This document shows positions 17,044 through 26,135 of a stretch of DNA of 64,000 nucleotides, one piece after another. Within the stretch, counting starts at the first letter, position 1, and each line of letters opens with the position of its first letter. The notes beneath the pieces were generated by a model that worked only from the letters and a program-made list of their open reading frames with translations, ran no database searches and was not told the DNA's origin. Position numbers and translations under genes: made by a program. This DNA is from Undibacterium hunanense (lineage in GTDB: Bacteria > Pseudomonadota > Gammaproteobacteria > Burkholderiales > Burkholderiaceae_D): positions 434,001 through 498,000 of the forward strand of contig NZ_JACOGF010000001.1 of the NCBI RefSeq assembly GCF_014284335.1. The letters are read 5' to 3'.

Positions 17044-18425
17044 CAAACAGCCTCGCCCCACAAGTCATGCGCATCGGCGGCGGTGATGGTGACATCAACA
17101 AATTCACCCACCTTGAGTTTGCGATGTGGTTCAAACGGTGGCTTGACGTAGACAACACCATCAATTTCAGGTGCATCGGCAGAACTGCGGCCAACACCAC
17201 CACTGCGATCGAGGGAATCAATCAACACGCGCATGGTTTTACCGACCTTGGCCTGCAGGCGCTTTTTGGATATGCCTTCCTGCAATTCCATGACGCGACG
17301 ACGGCGATCTTCGCGCACTTCATCCGGCAATTGATTGGCGATTTCATTCGCAGTCGCACCTTCGACCGGCGAATAGGCAAAACAACCCAAACGGTCAATC
17401 TCGGCTTCTTTCAGGAAATCCAGCAGGTATTCGAATTCTTCTTCGGTCTCACCAGGGAAACCGGCGATGAAGGTTGAACGTATGGTGATCTCCGGGCACA
17501 TCTCACGCCAGGCTTTGATGCGTTCAATATTTTTCTCACCACTGGCTGGACGCTTCATGCGCTTCAGCACGTCGGGATGGGCATGCTGCAAAGGTACATC
17601 CAGATACGGCAGCACATGACCATTGTTCATGAAGGGAATGATCTGATCGACATGCGGGTAAGGATACACATAATGCAACCGCACCCAGGCGTCATGCTGC
17701 TTGGCCAACTCACCCAGGGCCTCTACCAGTTGCGTCATATGGGTTTTGACAGGCTTGCCATTCCAGAAGCCCATGCGGAACTTGATATCCACCCCATAGG
17801 CGCTGGTATCCTGGGAAATCACCAGCAATTCCTTGACGCCGGCTTTGAACAGGTTTTCTGCTTCCATCATGACATCGGCAATCGGGCGCGATACCAGGTC
17901 ACCGCGCATGGATGGGATGATGCAAAAACTACAGCGGTGGTTACAACCTTCAGAGATTTTGAGGTAAGCGAAATGCTTGGGCGTCAATTTGACGCCCTGG
18001 GGCGGCACTAGATCCATGAACGGCTCGTGCGGCTTAGGCAAATGCTTGTGCACAGCAGCCATGACTTCACCCACTGCATGCGGACCAGTGACTTCCAATA
18101 CCTTAGGGTGGATGGACTGTATCATGTCCTTGCCGTCGGCATCCTTTTTAGCACCCAGGCAACCGGTCACGATGACTCTGCCATTTTCAGCCAGCGCCTC
18201 GCCTATCGCATCCAGGGATTCCTGCACAGCGGCATCAATGAAGCCACAGGTATTGACGATGACCAGATCAGCGCCATCATAGGATTTGGCGGTGTCATAA
18301 CCTTCGGCACGTAATTGAGTCAGGATTTGTTCGGAATCGACAAGCGCCTTCGGGCAGCCCAGGGACACAAATCCCACCTTGTGGGTAGCAGGCATTTCTT
18401 GACGGCGAATTTCTGAGATAGACAT
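17043..18425 (-). CDS. rimO: ribosomal protein S12 methylthiotransferase RimO
   Basis: 460 residues from the ATG at 18425; an ATG at 18395 ([20 protein letters not shown]) gives a start closer to other RimO proteins, and neither has a clear Shine-Dalgarno. RimO is a radical-SAM enzyme that methylthiolates an Asp of ribosomal protein S12. Visible are the N-terminal cluster Cys residues (SLGCPKA, NTCGFID, TGCLGA), the radical-[18 protein letters not shown] and a C-terminal TRAM domain. PKA in SLGCPKA marks RimO rather than MiaB. A terminator-like hairpin ends 29 nt before the first ATG. Confidence 0.95.
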   Translation of the reverse strand: MSISEIRRQEMPATHKVGFVSLGCPKALVDSEQILTQLRAEGYDTAKSYDGADLVIVNTCGFIDAAVQESLDAIGEALAENGRVIVTGCLGAKKDADGKDMIQSIHPKVLEVTGPHAVGEVMAAVHKHLPKPHEPFMDLVPPQGVKLTPKHFAYLKISEGCNHRCSFCIIPSMRGDLVSRPIADVMMEAENLFKAGVKELLVISQDTSAYGVDIKFRMGFWNGKPVKTHMTQLVEALGELAKQHDAWVRLHYVYPYPHVDQIIPFMNNGHVLPYLDVPLQHAHPDVLKRMKRPASGEKNIERIKAWREMCPEITIRSTFIAGFPGETEEEFEYLLDFLKEAEIDRLGCFAYSPVEGATANEIANQLPDEVREDRRRRVMELQEGISKKRLQAKVGKTMRVLIDSLDRSGGVGRSSADAPEIDGVVYVKPPFEPHRKLKVGEFVDVTITAADAHDLWGEAV

Positions 18426-18453
18426 AAGCGATAATAAATAGCAAAATAAGAGC

Positions 18454-18494
18454 AAAAAGGGTACAAAAGCGAATCCGCTATTGTACCCTTTTTT
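18454..18494. terminator. bidirectional intrinsic terminator between phaR and rimO
   Basis: GGGTACAA (18459-18466) pairs with TTGTACCC (18481-18488), and inside is a second stem AGCG / CGCT. Five A precede and six T follow, so it is a terminator on either strand. On the minus strand it should end the phaR transcript, yet it finishes only 29 nt before the first possible rimO start. Confidence 0.85.
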
Positions 18495-18592
18495 GCCAGC
18501 CCAACTTGCCGCATCTGCGATAATTTCCTGAAAAATCAGGGGCTTAAGTCAGAATACGAGCCTGTCAAAGCTGTATTTTATTTATTTCTTAT

Positions 18593-19150
18593 TTACTTTT
18601 TATTCACATCTTCCGGATTGAACGGGAAGACATTGAACATATTTTTGGCCTGGCTTTGCATTTGCTCTTGCATTTGCACAAACAGATTCTTGCTCTGTTC
18701 TATGTAGTTGCCCATCATGCCCTGCATCATCGGCCCCTGCACATTCATGAACTGGGTCCACATTTCAGGGCTGAAGGGCTTGCCTTCGTAGATGCCTTTT
18801 GAGTTTTCTGCCAGCTTGTTCTGGATATCGATAAAAGCCTGGACGTTTTTCTCCAGATAATTACCCATCATCCCCTGCATGGCATGTCCGTAATAACGGA
18901 TGATCTGCGACAGGACGACGCTGGAAAACATCGGCGTTCCACCCGCTTCTTCTTCCAGAATGATTTGCAACAGAATACTGCGTGTCAAATCTTCGCCGGA
19001 TTTGGCATCGACCACTGCGAAATCGTCGTTTTCGAGTACGAACTGCTTCACGTCAACCAATGTGATGTAGCTACTGGTCTGGGTGTCGTACAGACGGCGA
19101 TTCGGGTATTTTTTGATCAGATGCTGTGTTGATTTTTTTGCGCTATTCAT
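18593..19150 (-). CDS. phaR: polyhydroxyalkanoate synthesis regulator PhaR
   Basis: 185 residues. The N-terminal PHB/PHA-accumulation DNA-binding domain (about 9-70) is clear: HLIKKYPNRRLYDTQTSSYITLVDVKQFVLEN and DLTRSILLQIILEEE. A Met/Gln-rich C-terminal half with repeated MMQGMMGNY segments follows. PhaR binds PHA granules and represses phasin and its own gene when no polymer is present. It lies downstream of phaC-phaB behind a separate terminator, as is usual in betaproteobacteria. Confidence 0.95.
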   Translation of the reverse strand: MNSAKKSTQHLIKKYPNRRLYDTQTSSYITLVDVKQFVLENDDFAVVDAKSGEDLTRSILLQIILEEEAGGTPMFSSVVLSQIIRYYGHAMQGMMGNYLEKNVQAFIDIQNKLAENSKGIYEGKPFSPEMWTQFMNVQGPMMQGMMGNYIEQSKNLFVQMQEQMQSQAKNMFNVFPFNPEDVNKK

Positions 19151-19325
19151 TGAAATCTCAGTTAATCACTTCGATATCCAGCCACATCATGTAAGGTTTT
19201 TCACAAGCGTGGCGCAGACTAATTCACGCAAACAAGGTCCAGACTGCTAGCAGCCACCAGGTGGCTACTATCCGAAACCATGTTTGTCCCCTTTATTATT
19301 GCATCTTTTAAATTGCGACTTGCAA

Positions 19326-19368
19326 AAGATATGCCCATCGAAATCTTGCGACCTGATGGGCATATTTT
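19326..19368 (-). terminator. probable phaB terminator
   Basis: ATATGCCCATC (19329-19339) pairs perfectly with GATGGGCATAT (19355-19365) around a 15-base loop; pairing extends further with one G-T wobble. On the minus strand the stem is followed by CTTTTG. It lies about 100 nt past the phaB stop. The rest of the 314-bp gap 19151-19464 shows no gene and should hold the phaR promoter. Confidence 0.6.
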
Positions 19369-19464
19369 ACCGCACTGCGGCAGAAAGACGGCAATAAGAG
19401 AACTAAAAAGCCAATTTAAAATTGTTTACTCTAAATAATTCCCCATGTCCGGCACGATAGTGCA

Positions 19465-20205
19465 TCAGCCCATGTGCAAGCCACCGTTGATGGAGAAGTC
19501 GGAACCAGTGGCATAGCCACCTTCATCCGAAGCGATCCACGCAACGATGGAAGCAATTTCTTCAGGCTCAGCCAGACGTTTGACGGGAATGCCAGCAACA
19601 ATCTTTTCCAGCACGTCAGGGCGTATGGCCTTGACCATATCGGTACCAACATAACCAGGTGACACGGTATTGACCGTCACTCCCTTGGTCGCTACTTCTT
19701 GTGCCAGCGCCATACTGAAGCCATGGATACCAGCCTTGGCCGTCGAATAATTGGTTTGACCAAACTGGCCCTTTTGACCGTTGACGGAAGAAATATTGAT
19801 GATACGGCCCCAACCACGGTCTACCATGCCTTCAATGACTTGCTTGGTGACATTAAACAGGGAATTCAGATTGGTATCCATGACGGCGTCCCAATCGGCC
19901 TTGCTCATCTTGCGGAACTGTCCATCGCGGGTAATGCCGGCATTGTTGACCAGTACATCGATCTCACCAATTTCTGCCTTGACCTTGTCAAAAGCAGCCT
20001 TGGTGGATTCCCAGTCAGACACATTGCCTTCCGACGCATGAATATCCAGGCCTTCGGCACGCATATCCGCCAGCCATTTATCTTTACGGGCAGAATTCGG
20101 GCCACAACCGGCCACAACGATATAACCTTCTTTACACAGACGACGGCAAATTGGAGTCCCGATACCACCCATACCACCAGTTACATATGCAACACGTTTT
20201 GACAT
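19465..20205 (-). CDS. phaB: acetoacetyl-CoA reductase PhaB
   Basis: 246 residues of the short-chain dehydrogenase family. The cofactor loop is TGGMGGIG, followed by NNAGITRD, the Ser of NISSVNGQKGQFGQ and the catalytic Tyr-Lys of NYSTAKAG (about residue 153). NGQKGQFGQTNYS is characteristic of NADPH-dependent PhaB, which reduces acetoacetyl-CoA to (R)-3-hydroxybutyryl-CoA, the PHB monomer. It starts 45 nt after phaC on the same strand. No phaA thiolase lies between them here. Confidence 0.97.
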   Translation of the reverse strand: MSKRVAYVTGGMGGIGTPICRRLCKEGYIVVAGCGPNSARKDKWLADMRAEGLDIHASEGNVSDWESTKAAFDKVKAEIGEIDVLVNNAGITRDGQFRKMSKADWDAVMDTNLNSLFNVTKQVIEGMVDRGWGRIINISSVNGQKGQFGQTNYSTAKAGIHGFSMALAQEVATKGVTVNTVSPGYVGTDMVKAIRPDVLEKIVAGIPVKRLAEPEEIASIVAWIASDEGGYATGSDFSINGGLHMG

Positions 20206-20250
20206 ACTGTTCTCCTGATTAAAATTTTATATTAATAACAACAAAAACGA

Positions 20251-21975
20251 TCAATCCGCTCTTACTTTGACATAACGTCCCGGTGCCACTTCTATCGCCG
20301 GGAAGTCCGGGCTGCCAGGTTTGGCTGGCGCCTTGACCATTTTTCCACCATGCTCTTTAAGGAAATCAGCCCATTCTGGCCACCAGCTACCGGGATGTTC
20401 AGTCGCGCCGGCAAACCATTTATCGGCATCCAGACCGGTCTGGGTATTGGTCCAGTAACTTCTTTTCTTTTTCGCCGGAGGGTTGACCACACCGGCAATA
20501 TGTCCTGACGCGCCCAGCAAAAAGCGATTTCTGCTTTTATGACGTGGATTCAGCAGACTGGTTGATGCGTAAGCTGCCTGCCAGGGAACGATATGATCTT
20601 CGCGTGAGCCATAGACAAAGCATGGCGCATCAATCTTGCCCAGATCAACCTTGCTTCCGGCCACGGTCAGTGCGCCAGCCTGTTTGAGTTTGTTTTCCAG
20701 GTAGGTATTGCGCAGATACCAGCAAAACATCGGGCCAGGCAAATTAGTGCTGTCGGCATTCCAGTACAAGAGATCAAAGGGAGGCGGTGCCTCGCCCTTG
20801 AGATAATTCGACTGTACGTAATTCCAGACCAGATCATTCGCACGCAGTGCAGAAAAGGTGCTGGCCAGGTCGCGCCCGGGCAACAGGCCGCGCTGCCCTA
20901 TGGTCTGCTCACGCATCTTGACCTGCATTTCATCGACAAACACGTCCAGCACACCAGTTTGCGAGAAATCCAGCAAGGTCGTCAGTAATGTCAGACTGGC
21001 AGCCGGATCTTCGCCTCTGTCGGCAAGCACCGACAAGGCAGTGGAAATGATGGTGCCGCCGACGCAAAAACCAAATGCATTGATTTTGTCCTGCTTGCTG
21101 ATTTCCTGCACCACACTGATAGCCTTGATGGCCCCGTCTTCGATGTAATCATCCCAGGTGACATCTGCCATGCTTTCATCCGGATTAGCCCAGGACACCA
21201 GGAATACGGTATGCCCTTGCTCAACCGCATAATGAACGACGGAATTTTCTGGTTGCAGATCGAGGATATAGAATTTATTGATGCAGGGCGGCACCATCAG
21301 CAAAGGGCGCTGATGCACAGTTTTGGTAGCTGGCTGGTATTGTATAAGCTGGAATAACTTGTTTTCAAACACCACCGTACCGGCGGATGTGGCCACGTTC
21401 TTGCCAACTTCAAAGGCAGATTCGTCTGTCTGTGAAATTCGGCCCTTTTGCATGTCTGCCAGCATCTGACTGATGCCTTTGGCCAGGCTTTCGCCTTTGC
21501 TCTCAATGAGCTTGCTCTGGGCTTCGGGATTGGTCACCAGGAAATTGGCGGGTGACATGGCATCAATCATTTGCTGCACTGCAAAACCGATTTTTTGTTT
21601 TGTCTTGGCGGGAGCCTGCACAGCCTCTGCCAATGCCATTAAAAACCGTGCATTCAACAGATAAGACGCTGCACTATAAGAATGCATGGCATGGTTATGC
21701 CAGTCCGGTGCGGCAAAACGTCGGTCCTTCAAGTCGGGCAATTTGGACACGGAAAAATCTTGCCATAACTGTCCAAGCTCTTGCATGTACTCGCTTTGCA
21801 GGCGGGTCATGGTAGCTGGCTCGATCAGTGTACCCAGTTCCTTGAGCATATCCCCGGAGGGCATCTGCATTTGATTCAAAGGCGAGGACGGCAACATCCA
21901 GTCCTGCCAAATTTTTTGATTCACTAGCTGTGACATCCAGTCGGAGTACATAGCTTGAGGATCGAAAGTCTTCAT
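20251..21975 (-). CDS. phaC: class I poly(3-hydroxyalkanoate) synthase
   Basis: 574 residues, the size of class I synthases that polymerise (R)-3-hydroxyacyl-CoA on granule surfaces without PhaE or PhaR partners. The lipase-like box is GFCVGGT, with the nucleophilic Cys at about residue 304. The Asp of GSREDHIVPW (about 460) and the His of ASGHIAGVVNPP (about 490) complete the triad. The N-terminal alpha/beta region and the ending PGRYVKVRAD are typical. It is the first gene of the phaCB unit. Confidence 0.97.
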   Translation of the reverse strand: MKTFDPQAMYSDWMSQLVNQKIWQDWMLPSSPLNQMQMPSGDMLKELGTLIEPATMTRLQSEYMQELGQLWQDFSVSKLPDLKDRRFAAPDWHNHAMHSYSAASYLLNARFLMALAEAVQAPAKTKQKIGFAVQQMIDAMSPANFLVTNPEAQSKLIESKGESLAKGISQMLADMQKGRISQTDESAFEVGKNVATSAGTVVFENKLFQLIQYQPATKTVHQRPLLMVPPCINKFYILDLQPENSVVHYAVEQGHTVFLVSWANPDESMADVTWDDYIEDGAIKAISVVQEISKQDKINAFGFCVGGTIISTALSVLADRGEDPAASLTLLTTLLDFSQTGVLDVFVDEMQVKMREQTIGQRGLLPGRDLASTFSALRANDLVWNYVQSNYLKGEAPPPFDLLYWNADSTNLPGPMFCWYLRNTYLENKLKQAGALTVAGSKVDLGKIDAPCFVYGSREDHIVPWQAAYASTSLLNPRHKSRNRFLLGASGHIAGVVNPPAKKKRSYWTNTQTGLDADKWFAGATEHPGSWWPEWADFLKEHGGKMVKAPAKPGSPDFPAIEVAPGRYVKVRAD

Positions 21976-22132
21976 GCGTGCCTCCTGTTTTTCGCGTATC
22001 GTTTCGAAATAATTTTAAGCTTTCCGTTCTGCCTGCGATGAGTTGCGGTGAATTCAGGTGAGTGTTGCGGAATACTCCCCCCAATCCATACTTGCTTGCC
22101 CGGCCCTCCCCTATTTTTGCATTAAGGTTTGT

Positions 22133-22438
22133 ATGTATATCGTCGCCATCGCCTGGATTTACGTCGTTCTCATGATGTCCATAACGGAGCATTCCGTCAT
22201 CGCCGGCGTCATGACTTTTTTGCTGTACTGCGTTTTTCCTTTAACAATAGTTTTATACCTGATGCGCACACCACAACGCAAGCGTGAGCGACTGGAAAAA
22301 CAAGCTGCACTGCAAAAACAAAGCACAACAAGCACCAACAATCAGGATATCAGCCTCGCCAATTACACAGATAAGTCCACAGATAATTCCGTGGATAGTC
22401 CCGTAGCTAATCCTGTCAATACTGCCAACCCCAACTGA
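22133..22438 (+). CDS. small two-helix membrane protein
   Basis: 101 residues from the ATG at 22133 (MYIVAIAWIYVVLMMSITEH), with AAGGT just upstream. In-frame codons further upstream do not look coding. Two membrane helices (about 2-18 and 24-44) are followed by a basic patch (RTPQRKRERLEKQ) and a Ser/Thr/Asn-rich tail with repeated DKSTDNSVDSPVANPV. The positive patch places the tail in the cytoplasm. It is convergent with pgeF, with only ten bases between the stops. Function unknown. Confidence 0.7.
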   Translation: MYIVAIAWIYVVLMMSITEHSVIAGVMTFLLYCVFPLTIVLYLMRTPQRKRERLEKQAALQKQSTTSTNNQDISLANYTDKSTDNSVDSPVANPVNTANPN

Positions 22439-22448
22439 TCAAGCAGAC

Positions 22449-23279
22449 TCAATTAGCACTTTCAATCCAGATCAGACTGGCCATGCGACCACTGATGCCA
22501 TCACGCCGGTAAGAATAAAACTGCTGATTTTCACGCACCGTGCAATGCTCACCACCACTGATGCGTGTCACACCCACATCGTTTAGCAATTTTCTTGCCA
22601 ATCCATATATATCTGCCAGATATTTATCCTGGCCATTCACTGCCGCCCTGGGCTGGAAATAAAGCCCGGGCTCATCCACCTGCCCGCCCATCTGCGGCAT
22701 AAAAGCCTGCAATACATCGCTACCCACTTCAAATTCTCCCGGACCGATGGCTGGCCCCAGCCAGGCCAGTATCTCCCCCGCCCCGGCTTCACGCATATTG
22801 CGCACGGTATTTTGCAAAACACCATTTGCCAGGCCACGCCAGCCCGCATGGGCAGCAGCAACCACGGTGCCATCCACATCGGTAAACAGCACGGGCAGGC
22901 AATCCGCCGTCAATACGGCACACACCAAGCCAGTCTGGGAAGAAAATACGGCATCGGCGCTGACGGCAGCATGCTGCTGATTGCGCAGCATGGCAGCGTC
23001 AACCACGATATTGCCATGTACTTGTGATAAGAATATGACATCAGATGGTAATTGTCGGTTTAATTTATCCCGATTTTGTTTGACGGCCAGCAAATCGTCA
23101 CCAACATGATCACCGAGATTTAATCCGGAATTACCCTCCGCATCGCCATAGGCCCCGCAACTGCTACCGCCCTGACGCAGGGTGGTCATGGCACGCACAT
23201 GGGCAGGCGCACCCCGCCAGTCCGGCAACAACACCGGAAATGGCAAGTTATGTGCCCATCTTCCTGCATCGCCACTCAT
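22449..23279 (-). CDS. pgeF: peptidoglycan editing factor PgeF (YfiH / laccase-domain family)
   Basis: 276 residues. The metal or active-site residues of the family are present: His in SQVHGN, Cys in LTADCLPVLF and His in AAHAGWRGL. The N-terminal PDWRGAPAHVRAMTTLRQGGSS is characteristic. PgeF removes wrong amino acids from UDP-MurNAc during peptidoglycan synthesis; older annotations call it polyphenol oxidase. Its ATG overlaps the rluD stop (ATGA), so translation is coupled, a widely conserved pairing. Confidence 0.93.
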   Translation of the reverse strand: MSGDAGRWAHNLPFPVLLPDWRGAPAHVRAMTTLRQGGSSCGAYGDAEGNSGLNLGDHVGDDLLAVKQNRDKLNRQLPSDVIFLSQVHGNIVVDAAMLRNQQHAAVSADAVFSSQTGLVCAVLTADCLPVLFTDVDGTVVAAAHAGWRGLANGVLQNTVRNMREAGAGEILAWLGPAIGPGEFEVGSDVLQAFMPQMGGQVDEPGLYFQPRAAVNGQDKYLADIYGLARKLLNDVGVTRISGGEHCTVRENQQFYSYRRDGISGRMASLIWIESAN

Positions 23280-24316
23280 GTAAGTTGAATGCCCGCCTGT
23301 TTCAACAAATCAACAAAGTCATCTGCCAGACTGACTTCCCATTCGACATGCTTGCCGGTTTTCGGGTGGATCAACCCAAGTTTTCTGGCCTGCAGGGCCT
23401 GACGTGGGAAAAACCTTGCCAGATGCTGCTTACCGTACAGGGTATCCCCCACCAGAGGGAAGCCCAGGGATTGCATATGCACACGAATCTGATGGGTACG
23501 ACCGGTTTCCAATTGGCAAGCCACCAGGCTGACCGGGAATTTCTCCAGCATGCCAGCAGCGATACGCTGGAAATGCGTAACAGCAGGTTTGGCAATGATG
23601 CTTTGAGAAACCGCCATTTTGATGCGGTCACGCGGATGCCTGGCCATAGGTGCATCCACGGTGCCGGACAGATTTGGCGTACCCCAGACCAGCGCATTGT
23701 ATTCACGCTTGACGGTACGGTCTTGCAACTGCCTGACCAGTTCGGTATGGGCAACCAGGGTTTTGGCTACCACCATCAAACCCGATGTATCCTTGTCCAG
23801 TCTGTGGACGATACCGGCTCGCGGCACACCCAACAGGGCTGGCCAGCGATACAGCAGGCCATTCAACAGGGTGCCGGACCAGTTTCCGGCCGCCGGGTGT
23901 ACCACCAGGCCCGCCGGTTTGTTAATGACCAACAAGTGGTCGTCTTCAAAAACCAGGTTCAGCGGGATATCTTCGGGCGCATAAGCGCCTTCATCCGGGG
24001 CGGCCTGGGGCTGAATGACGATGCGCTCATCGCCCAGCATGGTCATTTTTCCACGTCCGGGCTTGCCATCGACGCTGACAAAGCCGTTTTCTATCCACTG
24101 GGAAATGCGGCTGCGGGAGTATTGTGGAACCAGTTTGGACAAAGTCTTGTCCAAACGCTCACCACAAACGTCCGATGTGAGCTTTAATTCTATATTTTCG
24201 GCTGTTGGCGAAAAATCTTCGTCCATTTCGGTGGTATCGTTCAGCTCTTCAAATTCTGTCTCAAGGTCGGAATCTGACAAAATCACTGTAGTAGTTGGTT
24301 TCACATTTTTTGCCAT
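23276..24316 (-). CDS. rluD: 23S rRNA pseudouridine synthase RluD
   Basis: 346 residues. An acidic N-terminal extension (about 1-45) is followed by an S4 RNA-binding domain (GERLDKTLSKLVPQYSRSRISQWIENGFVSVDG) and the catalytic domain. The catalytic Asp is in GIVHRLDKDTSGLMVVAKT. KPAGLVVHPAAGNWSGTLLNGLLY and ETGRTHQIRVHM are the RluD-type motifs. It modifies uridines in helix 69 of 23S rRNA. It is divergent from bamD with a 25-bp gap and overlaps pgeF by four bases. Confidence 0.95.
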   Translation of the reverse strand: MAKNVKPTTTVILSDSDLETEFEELNDTTEMDEDFSPTAENIELKLTSDVCGERLDKTLSKLVPQYSRSRISQWIENGFVSVDGKPGRGKMTMLGDERIVIQPQAAPDEGAYAPEDIPLNLVFEDDHLLVINKPAGLVVHPAAGNWSGTLLNGLLYRWPALLGVPRAGIVHRLDKDTSGLMVVAKTLVAHTELVRQLQDRTVKREYNALVWGTPNLSGTVDAPMARHPRDRIKMAVSQSIIAKPAVTHFQRIAAGMLEKFPVSLVACQLETGRTHQIRVHMQSLGFPLVGDTLYGKQHLARFFPRQALQARKLGLIHPKTGKHVEWEVSLADDFVDLLKQAGIQLT

Positions 24317-24320
24317 CGGC

Positions 24321-24326
24321 TATAAT
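24321..24326 (+). promoter_or_regulatory. -10 element of the bamD promoter
   Basis: A consensus TATAAT lies in the 25-bp gap between the divergent rluD and bamD genes. The -35 region would fall inside rluD codons and is poor. Transcription would begin near 24333, leaving a leader of about 9 nt (ATG 24342) or 27 nt (ATG 24360). Confidence 0.5.
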
Positions 24327-24341
24327 CCGTAAATTGTTTTC

Positions 24342-25163
24342 ATGCTCACGCACAAATTTATGCACATTAAATCTTTGAAATTGCTTGTTCTGGCTATGGC
24401 CGCGTCCTTAAGTTTAAGCGGCTGCGGGGTGTTTGGTGAAAAAGGCGATGAGACCAGAACCTGGTCAGCATCAAAATTATACGCTGAAGCAAAAGACGAA
24501 ATGTCCAGTGGGGGCTACGAAAAGGCAATTCAGTACTTTGAAAAACTGGAATCGCGCTTTCCTTTTGGTACTTATGCGCAACAGGCTCAAATCGAAACAG
24601 CCTATGCTTACTATAAACAGGGTGACCAGGCTCAGGCCCTGGCCGCCGTGGAACGCTTCATCAAACTCCACCCGAATCATAGTCATGTTGACTACATGTA
24701 CTATTTGCGTGGCGTGATCAACTTCAATGATCAGGTTGGTTTGTTCAATTTCCTTGCCAATCAGGACATTACTGAACGCGATCCGAAAGCATCACGCGAC
24801 TCTTTCGACGCCTTCAAGCAGTTGGCCATTCAGTTCCCAGACAGCAAATATACGCCTGATGCCATCCTGCGCATGAAATATCTGGTCAATGCCCTGGCCC
24901 AGTATGACGTACACGTTGCGCGCTATTACTTGCGCCGTGGCGCCTACCTGGCCGCAGCCAACCGCGCCCAGGCAGCCATCAAGGAATATCCGGATGCACC
25001 AGCGATTGAAGAAGCGATGTATATCCTGATTCGCTCCTACGACGCCATGGGTCTGGTTGAGTTGCGCAATGACGCCAATCGTGTATTTACACAAAACTTC
25101 CCGAAAAGTGACTTTTTGGCCGGCAAAGGTCGTGGTCGCGATGCATGGTGGAAGTTCTGGTAA
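24342..25163 (+). CDS. bamD: outer membrane assembly lipoprotein BamD
   Basis: 273 residues. A lipoprotein signal peptide ends in the lipobox LSLSGCG, so the mature protein is anchored in the outer membrane. The body is five TPR-like helical pairs (AEAKDEMSSGGYEKAIQYFE, then AYAYYKQGDQAQALAAVERF and further), with the BamD hallmark NFNDQVGLFNFLANQDITERD. It is the essential non-barrel partner of BamA. The start may be this ATG or the one at 24360 (MHIKSLKLLVLAMA), which gives a more typical signal peptide; neither has a Shine-Dalgarno. Confidence 0.95.
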   Translation: MLTHKFMHIKSLKLLVLAMAASLSLSGCGVFGEKGDETRTWSASKLYAEAKDEMSSGGYEKAIQYFEKLESRFPFGTYAQQAQIETAYAYYKQGDQAQALAAVERFIKLHPNHSHVDYMYYLRGVINFNDQVGLFNFLANQDITERDPKASRDSFDAFKQLAIQFPDSKYTPDAILRMKYLVNALAQYDVHVARYYLRRGAYLAAANRAQAAIKEYPDAPAIEEAMYILIRSYDAMGLVELRNDANRVFTQNFPKSDFLAGKGRGRDAWWKFW

Positions 25164-25183
25164 GCTGATTTTTTGAGTAAAAC

Positions 25184-25224
25184 AGCCTCTGATAGCCCTT
25201 GCGGGCTGTGGAGGCTATTTTATT
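25184..25224. terminator. terminator between convergent bamD and yaaA
   Basis: Outer stem AGCCTC / GAGGCT (25184-25189 and 25211-25216) and inner stem AGCCC / GGGCT (25194-25198 and 25203-25207). It is followed by ATTTTATTT on the plus strand and TGTTTTA on the minus strand, so it can serve both genes. Confidence 0.75.
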
Positions 25225-25294
25225 TACAGACTTATTGCAAGCTAATTGCAAATTCATCAGCTTGTTGGCAAACTATTTTGGCAACCTGGCTAGC

Positions 25295-25336
25295 AAGCTC
25301 AGCTTTATAAGTTCAGCTTCATAAGCTCAGTTGGCG
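25295..25336. repeat. 14-bp tandem repeat at the yaaA stop
   Basis: Three contiguous 14-bp units on the plus strand: AAGCTCAGCTTTAT, AAGTTCAGCTTCAT and AAGCTCAGTTGGCG, then GCTCAGTT over the stop itself. The array starts directly beyond the yaaA stop in the direction of transcription. Confidence 0.7.
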
Positions 25337-25337
25337 C

Positions 25338-26114
25338 TCAGTTAGCCACCTGTCGGCGAAACACCCAATTGTTACCTGTAGACTCTTCTTCGCAGTAGGC
25401 ATAGCCTTCTTCATTGAAGGCCTTGATATCCTGGACGCGTCGTATGCCATGCTGTGCGCAATAGCGGGCCATCAGACCTCGGGCACGTTTGGCATAAAAG
25501 GAAATAATCTTGTATTGCCCATTTTTCCAGTCCTGAAACACGGGTGAGATAATATTTACCCCCAGAACCGCAGGTCTGACGACTTTGAAATACTCATCAG
25601 ACGCCAGATTCAGCAAGGTTTTGGATTTTTGTTGCCGGATTGCCTCATTCAGCAACAGACTGACTTTATCACCCCAGAACGCATACAGATTTTTACCATG
25701 CGCATTGGTCAGGGACGTTCCCATTTCCAGCCGATATGGCTGCAATACATCCAAAGGACGCAGCGCGCCATATAGTCCGGACAGGATATACAGACGATTT
25801 TGCAAATATTTGACATGGCTGGCTGTCAGACTGTGTACGTCCAGACCTTCGTAGACATCTCCATTAAAAGCAAAAACAGCTTGCCTGGCCTGGCCAGCCA
25901 CAGGATCACGCTGCCAGTTGGCAAACCTGTCAACGTTGAGTTGCGCCAGCGCCGGGGAAATATCCATCAGCTCGCCCAGTTGTGCGGGAGAATAACGTGA
26001 AGCGATGGCAATCAACTCTTCAGCTTCATCCAGAAAATGCGGTGTACTGGAAGTTCTGGTTTTTACACGGCTGTCAAAATCCAGACTTTTGGCTGGCGAT
26101 ATTACAATGAGCAT
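25338..26114 (-). CDS. yaaA: peroxide stress protein YaaA (DUF328)
   Basis: 258 residues, the full length of the YaaA family, starting MLIVISPAKSLDFDSRV. Other family blocks are SPAQLGELMDIS, AFNGDVYEGLDVHSLT, LYGALRPLDVLQPYRLEMGTSL, NLYAFWGDKVS and FYAKRARGLMARY. In E. coli YaaA limits intracellular iron and DNA damage under peroxide stress. It is divergent from the PIN-domain gene with 21 bp between starts, so each promoter must overlap the other gene. Confidence 0.93.
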   Translation of the reverse strand: MLIVISPAKSLDFDSRVKTRTSSTPHFLDEAEELIAIASRYSPAQLGELMDISPALAQLNVDRFANWQRDPVAGQARQAVFAFNGDVYEGLDVHSLTASHVKYLQNRLYILSGLYGALRPLDVLQPYRLEMGTSLTNAHGKNLYAFWGDKVSLLLNEAIRQQKSKTLLNLASDEYFKVVRPAVLGVNIISPVFQDWKNGQYKIISFYAKRARGLMARYCAQHGIRRVQDIKAFNEEGYAYCEEESTGNNWVFRRQVAN

Positions 26115-26135
26115 AAATAAATTTCAGATTTCAAA

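Noticed and set aside
18571..18600. AAATAA-rich reiteration after the phaR stop as a sixth member of the tandem-array group
   Set aside because: Period is irregular and the composition is simple AT, so chance is likely.
23240..24187. Open frame of 315 codons antisense to rluD and pgeF
   Set aside because: Antisense shadow of two well-supported coupled genes; low-complexity Gln/His content and no start signal.
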